Part shown: piece by piece, positions 24,435-33,686 of the stretch
How the letters are laid out: each line of letters begins with the position of its first letter
Position numbering within the stretch: position 1 is the first letter of the stretch
Assembly: GCA_002224055.1 (NCBI GenBank)
Contig: AZLU01000241.1
Location: 1 to 60,899, forward strand
Length of the DNA stretch: 60,899 nt
Direction of reading: 5' to 3'
Source of the DNA: Pezizomycotina sp. ARF18
Taxonomy: Eukaryota > Ascomycota
The notes under the pieces: model-generated
The model's database searches: none
Told to the model about the DNA's origin: nothing
The model's input: the letters and a program-made list of their open reading frames with translations, nothing else
Position numbers and translations under genes: made by a program

Positions 24435-25180
24435 TTAGCTAACTCCCACAATATCCCACCCGCCTTGATCGGTTTTCATTACGTGGATCTTTGAGCCCGG
24501 CGCCATAACAATACATGTCTCCTAGCCGCTTCGATAGCCTCGTCAATCTGAAATAGGACGCAAGATAAGTATAAGGAACTCGAGAAAGTTGATAAACCCA
24601 AGAATAGAAGGAAGGAAAGGACAAAAGAGAGTAGAAAGTCCAACCAACCGTTTGATATCCAGATCCCGTCGGCTGTGTCCACTTGTGACCATTCTGATGA
24701 TACTTGAAATTGTACATGGTTCGTGGTTGATTAGTCGCAGAATGGATGATTATTTGTTTGTTCTGGATGTTTTCTCCACCATCATCAGGATTGTAATAGC
24801 ACCTGTAGCGGGATTCCACTGATATAAATCTTAGCAGACGAAAAGAATAATAATGAGGGGAAACAATATTTATATATAGAGAGAGAGAGCGAAAGAAAGA
24901 AGAGGAGAAGGTGGGAAAGGTGGAGTGCCATCGGTTGCAGATTTTAGGCGATCGCATTACCAAAACATGAGATCCATCTGCAAAGTAAACATATTAGTAC
25001 CTTGATGCTAGCTGAATATGGAGAGAGATGATAAACACAAGTGTAATCTCTTCTTTCAAGGTGTTTCAAACGCGGAGGTAGGTGAGAAGTATTCTTTTCT
25101 TTGGATAAAAGGACACCAAACCTGACCCCCTTAGAAGCTGCAAGTCTTGTTCTTCCGCTTTAACCTCTTCTCGGTCAGCC
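24435..25180 (-). CDS. Unrecognised multi-exon protein (C-terminal part)
   Basis: Coding signal on the minus strand. An exon at 25180-25127 (acceptor TTCAG) reads ADREEVKAEEQDLQLLRG. A possible 17-base micro-exon lies at 24977-24961. A main exon starts at 24818 after an ATATCAG acceptor and reads ESRYRCYYNPDDGGENIQ..., TMYNFKYHQNGHKWTQPTG and SGYQT. After a further intron a last exon reads IDEAIEAARRHV and, after a frame break, CYGAGSKIHVMKTDQ then GGWDIVGVS to the TAA at 24437-24435. The phases 54-17-main exon join without a stop. I do not recognise the family. The 5' end is unknown; an upstream open frame at 25800-26045 could be its beginning. Confidence 0.4.
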
Positions 25181-25315
25181 CTGAAGAATAGTAAACACAT
25201 GTTGTAAGGAATTTATAATCTGCGAAAACGCCAGTATGTGTACTTAAATTAAGTGGTTAAGAGCGACGCGATGCGAGATGGGGAATTGTTGATAAAAGCG
25301 GCAAAAGCAATTCCA

Positions 25316-25317
25316 AC

Positions 25318-25352
<35 letters not shown>

Positions 25353-25415
25353 GAAAAGAAAAAAAGAAAAGAAAAGAAAAGAAAAGAAAAGAAAAGAAAG
25401 AAAAAGAAAAGAAAG
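25316..25415. repeat. (GAAAA)n purine array
   Basis: About 100 bases of near-perfect GAAAA/GAAAAA units, all purine on the plus strand, the longest such array in the window. It lies upstream of, or in an intron of, the leftward gene at 24435-25180. Confidence 0.95.
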
Positions 25416-25799
25416 GAAATAAATAAACAAATAAAAATTGCAAAAGGAACAGAAAGCAGAATTCTTGATATAAGCTTATAAGATTAGAGGGGCAATTACT
25501 GAAAATATCAGACAGGCACTCTCAGACTGCTAATAAAGATCAGTAAGGGACTATGCTCTTACTTTATGACTTAAGTACTTATCTGGTACTACAGTATCCA
25601 GGTACTATAGGCATTCAACAATAATAAATATTGTAATAGGGTATGAACAAAAATAAATAAACCAAGTAAATAAATAAAAATTTCATAAATATTTAACGTA
25701 ACCCCCTCTCTCCTTCTTAACCGCACCCAAGAGGGAAAAAAGGGGGGAAGAATATAGTAAATAAAAAGTAAACCGAGTTAAGCAATTTTAGCTGACGAT

Positions 25800-26045
25800 T
25801 CAGAGACATATATCCCCACCAGCCTTTAGACGACCTTCACCGCCGTTACTGAATTGTTCTTGCCTCTTGCGATACTCAGCTTCGGATTTCAGTTGATTCC
25901 TACATAATTTACTTCTGGGAAAGATACAGCATCTTAGGTCTGAGCTACAGCAACTTTGTAGAAAAAAAAAAAAAAAAAAAAGATACGGTATCACGGTGGG
26001 AATCGCCAGCACCAGAGAGGCCCATCCGCTCCTTGCCAGGGGCAT
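25800..26045 (-). CDS. Possible small protein or upstream exon, unrecognised
   Basis: The ATG at 26045 starts MPLARSGWASLVLAIPTV, a hydrophobic N-terminus. It runs into a T-run of about 19 bases (probably an intron, donor GTATCT), then NQLKSEAEYRKRQEQFSNGG, a polar helical-looking stretch ending at a TGA at 25800. It could be a separate short membrane-associated protein or the first exon of the gene at 24435-25180. Evidence is only frame length and composition. Confidence 0.25.
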   Translation of the reverse strand: MPLARSGWASLVLAIPTVIPYLFFFFFFLQSCCSSDLRCCIFPRSKLCRNQLKSEAEYRKRQEQFSNGGEGRLKAGGDICL

Positions 26046-26951
26046 CTTTACAGAGCTAGCGCTAGTTTGGTTCAAAGGTATTTGAAACACTACGACATTA
26101 TCTTATCGACGAAAGCTGTAAAGATGTAATTTCTATGGCTTTCTTACACTAATTTCGATCCGAGATCGCAATTTCAGAGAAATCAGAGCAGCAGAGTATT
26201 GAAGAGTACCGATATTGCTACTTGTCTATTACGTTACCACTTGCTACATTTCTCTCCACGTATCCCCTTCTATCTTTACTCGTTAGTATTTCTATAATCA
26301 TATTACTATTACATTCAAATTTCTGTTCGTCCATTCTAACCTTTTCTTTACTTCATTCCATCACAGCTGTGCATAACCCTGTTCCTGATACCGCGGCTTC
26401 CACTCTTCACGCAATCGCAAGCATATGTAAGGATAGTCCACCGTCGTTCGTGTATACAAAGCGGCTGGAGCGCGTCAAGGCTTTCGCAAAGCGCGGCTTC
26501 AGCAGACGGTATATAACTATACGTCTGTCCTTGAATTCAGCGTATTGGATTCAGAACGCCAAAGCGTTACTCCTTGAGAGAGAGATAACGAAAGGGGGTC
26601 TCTACGTTCAAAACCTCTCCTGTACTCCGCAACTACTAGGCACAATTGGCTTTCTTTCTTTTTCTTTCTGTACTTGGAGTCGAATTCTTGGTTGAGCGTT
26701 TCTTCAAGAGCCTTTCCGCAAAGGAAGCTGGCTACAGGTGGAGCACTGTCGAAGGTATTGCCTTCCGCAATCAATTACTTGAACACAAGTAATATGAAGA
26801 GCTGTCTATAGCAGTCAAAGACTCGCTCTCAGAAGGTTGATGACTAATAATTACTTGCAGAGAGGCTCTCTATGAAAGAAGCAATCAGAGAGCGTTTACA
26901 GATTACACAAATATCGGTAGAAGCCTTCGACATAGAGACGAGGGCGATTCG
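26046..26951. other. Region upstream of the rightward unknown gene
   Basis: A long plus-strand open frame (26222-26695) starts without an ATG; its hydrophobic N-terminal half is pyrimidine-rich DNA. Downstream, AKEAGYRWSTVE (to about 26755) followed by a GTATTG donor and a TTGCAG acceptor near 26860 could be exons of the gene starting at 26952, but the frame could not be joined with confidence. Confidence 0.4.
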
Positions 26952-28368
26952 ATGACAAGTCGGGGCCGTAGCAATCCAGTCAGCCTCGGCGCAGGGGTAT
27001 TCGATCCTAAAACGGCTGTGAACACTCGCCACCTACGAGACACGGGTTTCAGGAGCGATAGTCCTGCTGCCGCAGTGAATAACGGGCAATACTTTCAATT
27101 TCACATTCGGAACCAGAACAAGCTCGCGAAACCATCAGAGCTCAATCGCATCACCTACCCGCCCGAATCGCAGATTCACTACGAACGGAGGAAAGCCTGG
27201 TCAAGAGGCTTTGACGCAGGGTTCAAGGAAGCCTTGGAGGCCGTGGCGGCGCTGAATCTATTAGAACCTAGCCTGTGGCACTTGCCGACGTTTCTCTGCG
27301 ATTTATTCAATGATCATGAGACTGCGGGTTCGAATAATGGGATCTCACGAGGCTCAAAACTACGCGAACGGCAACGTACAGCAGTATATGCCGTATCAAG
27401 ATATTGTCTTGAACGCTCATCCTGATACTGTATATGCGGTTGATAAAATATTCATGTTTGCGAGGAAGCTGCAAGGAGCTCTGCTTCGGAGGGCCAACGA
27501 GCTCGGAGGCGACATCCAAGAATCCACGACGGGCGCGGGCGTACTGGGCCTTACTAAAACTATTGACGACCACATGCGTTTGCAGGATGATTCCTTGGAA
27601 CGGCTTTCGACTATTGCTGAAGAGGCAGAGAATAGAACCGGAGGATCAGAAGACAACCCCTCAATAGAAATGTCAAAGAAAGTAGGTGCTGCAATGGTTC
27701 CCGCTCTTCAATTTGCCAAACCACACGATGTTGGAAATGAAGACTGCGGTACCCCTGGGAAGGGAGCTACAAGCTCAGGCACCAAATCCGCCTTGGAAGC
27801 CTTAGATGATTATTTTCTTTCTCCGACGTTCCGAGTTTCGACTTTTACTGGCATTCAAAGTTCTCAAATCTCTCCAACCAACGTGGATTCCTTCCTTGTA
27901 GGAGAGGCCCTCAACAATGTTCGCAGCGGCTCACCAGCAGATGGCGAACCGGAGGATGAATTTAACGTAAGCAGGGCGCTCTTCATTGCGAAGCGACCTT
28001 CGTTCGCCTCGAACCTGACTGAAAAACCTAAGCCCGACGGAGAGCAGACTAAAAGGCGCCGTTCTTCTGGTGATAGTAGCAGCAGGTTAAGGAACAATCC
28101 AAGAAGATTTTTCTTCCGAGTGGCGCGCCGATCTGAGTACCTGGCGAAGTTAAACACGCTTCCTCCCTTTCGGTGGTGTCATCAGGCATTTCTAGCCCTC
28201 CAAACGTTATGTATATATGGGTATTTATATATTGTGAAAGCTTTTTTTGCTAGATATATTTTTGATATCCTTTTGTCTTCTTCTAGCAAGGTGCTCAACA
28301 CTTCCCTCCATGTAGAAAGATGCAGCCCAGACGCGCGCCTAGCAGGCGTTGCGGGCCCTCTCGTATGA
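26952..28368 (+). CDS. Unrecognised protein, probably nuclear
   Basis: Chosen ATG 26952 begins MTSRGRSNPVSLGAGVF. The first block contains RITYPPESQIHYERRKAW and GFDAGFKEALEAVAAL. One frame change near 27310-27370 leads to YMPYQDIVLNAHPDTVYAV, FMFARKLQGALLRRANEL and a helical stretch DDSLERLSTIAEEAE. The rest is Ser/Pro-rich and low in structure (SALEALDDYFLSPTF, GSPADGEPEDEFNVSRALF) with a basic cluster KRRRSSGDSS that could be a nuclear signal. The last 60 or so codons to the stop at 28368 look like read-through of AT-rich DNA, so the true end may be near 28200. An upstream exon (about 26700-26860) is possible. The open frame of 1 kb with GC-rich, protein-like composition makes coding status likely; the function is unknown. 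Confidence 0.55.
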
Positions 28369-28580
28369 AAAAGATAAACCACTGAAATATATAGGTTCTG
28401 TTTTCCAAATTCGATCAATAAACATTCACAGTGTGCCCGTTGTGTCACAATATAAGATAATCTTGTCGAAAGAAAGGATAACGGGAGGTCTATCTTTACT
28501 CTCCCAGGTTATGTATTTTTTCCGAGCTGAAGCGGCAATGGTACTTCACGGAGGTTGAGTTGAGCACGAAATTTTTCGTT
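28369..28580. other. Short convergent gap
   Basis: 3' flanks of the rightward unknown gene and of the leftward DUS1 gene; no feature visible. Confidence 0.5.
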
Positions 28581-30021
28581 TCATTGAGGTAAAATCTGCA
28601 CTTCTTCTATCGTCACGTCTACGTCATCAAGCTTTACTTTAGCCTCTAGAACCTTGGACTTCAAACGTGGAGCATCCTTTTCCGGCTGGGGAGGCCGTAT
28701 AAAAGGTTGACATCGGAACCAAGGCACCTTTAGCTGAACAGCTTCGGTGCAAACCCACCGGATTTCTCGAGGATTACTTCCCACTGCTGTTCGTACTCGG
28801 GGTTTGCTTCCAGGTACCTCTCCACAACCTTTTCAATCTCATCTACAACCACCTCGTACGAGGAAAAGTCTTTCGGGGACGAATTTGCGAGCAGATCCCG
28901 TATGTAGTGATGCTCTGGTATTCTAAAGCCATATGTAAGATGCGAAACATGTGAGATTTGAAAGCGTGAAGTGACACGTTCCCAAATCCTCGAATCTTCT
29001 TTTCAACTTTCCCTTCGATTGGTGTCGCGGAACTGCCGCACGAAACGGAGTATAGGATCGTAAGATAGTCGCGACATACACGGTCGATCTTCGGAAATCT
29101 CTGGTCGAAGGTGGCCGTCACCGGAGCGAAAATCGCAGGGTTGTGGAGGTTAGCCTCCGCCGACATTACGCCATCGGCGCCCGTTGCTGCAGGCAAGCAT
29201 CAACGTCGGTGTTGTACAGGATATTTCCGTTTGCAAAAATTACAGTTTCCTTCGGCAATTGCTCCCTCAGATACCTGATCATTCCCAATCAGCGATACCA
29301 GTCTGGTGTCCCTTTTGTTCACGCCGCCTCCCGTGAACCGTCAGTATGCTCGCACCGGCCCTTAGAACCATCCGCGCATATTCGAGCGTCTTTTCCTTCG
29401 TTTCCAATATCCTGATCTTGGCAGTGACAGGTATATCGAGCTCTAGGTGTAGCTTGTTTATGAGCCTGAATATGAGGTCAGGGCTCTCCTGCAGGAAAGA
29501 ACCGTAGTGGCCTTTTCTCGCGATCCCTTGGGGACACCCTAAGTTTAAATCTACGGCGTCGCATACTCCCTGGACCTTCCTGGCTGCTTCGAGTAGGATA
29601 TCCGGGTCGTTCGCGCAAACTGTATGAACAGTGGTCTATCGGAAGTTTGCTCGCCATCGTAAGGGTCGCCGGCGATATTTGGAGACAATAGACATTTATG
29701 AAGGTAGTTTTCGTCCTCTACTAAGAGTCTTGCATGGAGCATCGGCGAGTACGCCATGTCTGAATGGTACTTTCTCGAGAGTAGACGCCACGCCTATAGG
29801 GTACAGATATCTCGTGTCAGCAGACAAAAGTTCTTGTTCCTTCAAGCAGATGGGACAGTACCAAATCACTAGCATCGACCATTGGCGCAACGATCCTCTT
29901 TGGACAACCAATACTTTCCCAAAATTGCGACCGTGAAGCTTCTTCTTCCTACTCTGAGCATGGTGTTGCGCGGAAGATTCTGGTGACGTATTAAGGAGGT
30001 CTTCGCCGCTGAGGCTACCAT
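28581..30021 (-). CDS. DUS1: tRNA-dihydrouridine(16/17) synthase DUS1
   Basis: FMN enzyme that reduces U16/U17 in the tRNA D-loop using NAD(P)H. Likely ATG 30021 (MVASAAKTSLIRHQ); an in-frame ATG at 30150 would add a mitochondrial-like Arg/Ser-rich extension. The core begins FWESIGCPKRIVAPMVDASD, an intron (GTACTG...CTATAG, about 29856-29792) follows, then AWRLLSRKYHSDMAYSPMLH, PLFIQF/CANDPDILLEAA, and the catalytic block VDLNLGCPQGIARKGHYGSF with the active-site Cys. FRLINKLHLELDIPVTAKIR, LRAGASILTVHGRRREQKGH, TVIFANGNILY, DGVMSAEANLHNPAIF and HPHWRCQP-like PWFRCQPFIRPPQPE follow, and the stop is at 28581. The order and the CPQGIARKGHYG motif are diagnostic for DUS1. A base missing from a T run near 29618 and several other breaks divide the frame. 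Confidence 0.92.
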
Positions 30022-30393
30022 CGTGGCGAAGTGCCGGACGCTTAGAAAAGAGGGCTGACTCGATAGCTGCTCTGAGCTGAGAGCAGACCAGTTTGAAAGT
30101 CGTAAGACGATGTTCGACTGAAGCCTATTCCAAATGGATCGCTTTCGCATTCAATCTCCACTTACCGTCCAATAAAGTGCTCAAGTTGTATAGCGCTAGA
30201 GTTTCTGGAAGTATATATGAAAAAGAAAAAGAAAAAAAAAAAAGAAAAGGGTTATCCTACAAGCGAAAGTCTATCTTCGTATTGAGCTTTGAGATGATAT
30301 CCGATAAGTGGTATATCAGAGGTAAGTTATATTACTACTGAAACTGAAATGGAAAATTCTACATCTGCTTCAACCTGAATTCTCCCGCCCCGG

Positions 30394-30426
<33 letters not shown>

Positions 30427-32146
30427 CAAACGAGCTGGCCCTGCAAGACGCAACGCAACCCAAGAACTGTTCGGTTAAGGCTGTGGCGTTTCATCCCGGC
30501 TCTTGGACATCGGGGAGAACATCCGCAATCCCGCAACCAAATTTTATATACGGAGATGATACATATAGAATACGGATACTGGGTAGAGAGATCTACATTT
30601 CTCACTTCGTCAAAATTATATAGTGGTGAGGATGGAGAGAAGGTCGGTAGTAAGAATAAATAATACTTAGATGTATACTTAAATTATGTAATTAATAGAT
30701 ACTACACAGAAGGCACTTCTAGTAATAAAATGTGATCTCGAGTGAACAGCTGATAGGTGAATATCGTTACTGCTAAGTGTTCTTTCAATATATTATTTCT
30801 TTCATTCTTTCTTTCTTTCTTTCTTTTCGTTTTCTTTTTTCTCATGAGACCCGACATTGTTATTGCAAGCAGCAGCGTGTAGCAGTGTACAGGTGTCAGT
30901 GTAGCACGGAGTGGAGTACTTAACTTAGCGCTGTTCTTAGCATAGCCTGATCTCCCCACGTGCAGGCATCGACTTTCCTTCCACCCCTTTTGCCTTTTGC
31001 TTCCCCTCCTCCTCCTCCTCTTCCTTCCTTCCTCTACCTTCTTCTTCTTGTTCTTCTTTTTCTCTTCCTTTCATCTCTCAGCTTTACCAATTTATTGGTA
31101 TCCTTTTATTATTTTTTAAAGATCCTTTCAATCTTTCTCGTCTAGCTAGCCATTTCTTTCTTTCTTTCTTTCTTTTTTTTTTTTTTATAAACTTTGACAC
31201 ATAACAACTGCTACGGAGCCAGATATATACTTAACTTATAAGTAGTAGTAGTAAGTAGTTATGTACCAAGGATTGATAAAAGTAGACACTTAGGCAGGTA
31301 ACCTACACGTTCTTGTTGGATCTTCTCCCTGCTTCTTCAACCTTGTTATCCTTATCTGTTTCTTTGTACTTCTCTAAACTCACCTGCAAGCCACTAAGTA
31401 CTTAGGTATGTTCCTTAACGGACTTGAGAAGTTAATGCGCGGACTTTTTTTTTTAGACAGGAAAATTAGCAACCTTGCTTGATCTTGCTCACTCATGCAA
31501 GGGAATTCTCTACCTTCCCCAGGATACGACCGATTGAAATTAAATAATTTCTTGACAAGGAAAAAAGCGAAAATTACAACAATAATAATAATAAGAGTAG
31601 CGAAAAATAAAAGAAGGATAAGAAGGACAAGAAGAAAATGCCGTCAATATTCCTAGATAATCCCCAAAATGGTCGGAGACTACGGCTTCTCTCCTCCCCA
31701 CTTGCAACCGGGGTTTTTGGTTAGAGCGTTTCGCAGGCGGACGGAAGAAGGGTAGTAGCATGCTTTTCACTGCTGTAGGTCTTCCTTTCTTTTTCAAGGG
31801 AAAAAAAAAAACCCTTGAAAAGAATAGCACAGTATTCGCAATGGGATTCCGGTAACCGAGGGTAAATCGAAAAACTCAATAAATCCAAGCCAACGTCACT
31901 GGCTTTTCTCATGCTGCCTCTTATTCTTATGTTTTTTTTTATTTTTTTTTTTTTTTTTTTGGCACCCCCAGCAATTCCTCTTTTCATTTCACTCTTACGA
32001 CGACGGTGGTTCCTCGCTAGAGCCCGAAACTTTCAACCGGGAGGTGCAAGAGCTTGCTTGAAAGCTGTTAGGTTTTAAAAGAGAATTGCTTCTAATCAGC
32101 TCGGAGAACGGCGATAATCCGTAACGTGGACGATCCAGTCGTTACG
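30022..32146. other. Divergent promoter region of DUS1 and the AIM6-like gene
   Basis: 2.1 kb between divergent genes. It contains T30 (30397-30426), (TTTC)n (30801-30828), CT-rich DNA (30985-31080), a second TTTC/T run (31156-31188), and an A/T-rich stretch (31931-31961). Palindromic TAAGTACTTA-type motifs occur near 31393-31409. No supported gene. Confidence 0.55.
30397..30426. repeat. T30 homopolymer
   Basis: Thirty consecutive T in the DUS1/AIM6-like divergent promoter region. Confidence 0.95.
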
Positions 32147-33095
32147 ATGTACAAGTACCTTAGACTAGCAGTGTGCTCCTCCATGTCGTATTTTCCTTCT
32201 CAGCGTTAGCATGGGAGGACGACATTCAGAACGTTGTTGCGAAGTGCCGAAGACGAGCGGAAGGCCTGGTACCCTACTGCTTTCACGAGAGACGTTGTTC
32301 CGGTCAGTGTTCTGCGAATTACGGCAGGGGACATGAATTCGCTGCAGAAGTAATTGAAAAGGGTTTGGCTCTGACGTGCATCTAATTAGAAACCAATTCA
32401 TAGTACAATGACTATTGGAGAACAGTAAGTAAAACATTGTCAACCCGCTTGCTTTTCTGATTTTCGTTGCTTTCATCGAGATAGAAATACTTTACTTCGT
32501 TATATCCTTGATACAATAAGACTGCCAGCATTTTTATTGCTTAGTGGGAAGGCGTATTTATAACTAATATCTTTTCTTTGCGCAGGTTCCATTCCTCTCT
32601 GGTAATATATATAACGCTCTCGAACCGTTTGTGATATTTTATGGGAAATGGGTTACGCATCGATGAGCAGCCTTCAAGTCGGAGCTATCTCAATTGAAGC
32701 CGACGTGTGGCTCTATACAATGAACATGTACAGTTCAATCTCTCTTTTGAATGAAGCCACGATGTGCTCTTTCTCGAACTATATGTCTGTCTATATTTTT
32801 TTTTCTACGTTTTTGCTATGTAATATTTAGGTTGGACATGATACATCTGCATTGACGCCCATCGGACGTTTCGATCGTTATATGTCACCCTATCTTAGAT
32901 GTCCTTGCGAAGCAAATCCAAAGACAAATTTTAGCGATCCTGACACGAAATAGTAAGACATGCATGCTTCTTACAACTACGCAGTTGTAGTTTATAACAC
33001 ATACTAAATTTCATTTTTTTGACTATTCTGTAAAGCGGTCTCTTTGACGCGGATCCTGGTCAGGTCAGTTCACTTCTCCCTACTTGTCTCCTCTT

Positions 33096-33128
<33 letters not shown>

Positions 33129-33686
33129 CAATCCCAAATATGAATACTAATGCTAGCATTAGACTACATATCTATGGATTGACGTTAAAACGAATGGAGA
33201 GTCAACGTGGCCAGTTATACTTGAGCACTTGGGCGGACTACGAGAAAAGGCTACCTTACATATGTCAATAACTCCGATATTGTCCGCGGCCCTATCACTG
33301 TCATAGGACAGGCAATGCGCCTTCAATATGATGATGAAGAAGACTTACCGTGACTATTTCTACGACGCACCGCTTGCTATAATAGGAACGGATGCCGAAC
33401 CAAAGTCTGAAAGCGGTGAGCCGGTCTACAACAACCTTACGAGCGTCTTTGGCCTCGACGCCTTTCGGTCCCCAGATCGGCACCGTCCTCGTAGCCTTTC
33501 TCAAAGGCAAAAAGACAAGTAAGAGACCAAATTAGGAAAGCCGAGAGCGAGGTATCAAGGCGAGATATTGGGACCTTCCATCCTGGCCCATCTCGAGGAG
33601 GAATATGTCTGGAATTTCCTTACATCGAGGGGATTGGTCTCCTTAACGTGGATGACCTTCACGATGCGTCCTTTGGAGCGTGGTGA
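32147..33686 (+). CDS. AIM6-like PLC-type phosphodiesterase-fold protein
   Basis: Homologue of yeast Aim6, a glycerophosphodiester-phosphodiesterase-like TIM-barrel protein of unknown substrate. ATG 32147 starts MYKYLRLAV and, after a two-base correction at 32172, LLHVVFSFSALAWEDDIQN: a signal or membrane anchor. Then AWYPTAFTRDVVP, an intron (32303-32389), and KPIHSHNDYWRT with the catalytic-type HSHNDY (one C missing near 32407). An intron follows, then VPFLS, GAISIEADVWLY with the conserved Glu/Asp, NEH, VGHDTSALTP, RTFRSLYVTPILDVLAKQ, GLFDADPGQ, IDVKTNGESTWPVILEHLGG, LTYVNNSDIVRGPITVIG, DYFYDAPLA, DQIRKAESE, KARYWDLPSWPIS and finally GIGLLNVDDLHDASFGAW before the TGA at 33684-33686. Nearly every AIM6 block is visible in order, spread over about seven exons and broken by many single-base indels. 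A T32 run (33097-33128) lies in one intron. Confidence 0.82.
33097..33128. repeat. T32 homopolymer in an AIM6-like intron
   Basis: Thirty-two T in the sense strand between the exons GLFDADPGQ and the one containing IDVKTNGE; it acts as an extreme polypyrimidine tract upstream of the acceptor. Confidence 0.94.

Noticed and set aside
26222-26695. 157-codon plus-strand frame with hydrophobic N-terminus
   Set aside because: No ATG at its start; the hydrophobic half is pyrimidine-rich DNA. It may overlap true exons of the next gene but is not a gene as it stands.
31540-31987. Overlapping minus-strand frames in the DUS1/AIM6-like promoter region
   Set aside because: Poly-Lys/Phe segments from homopolymers and no family motif.
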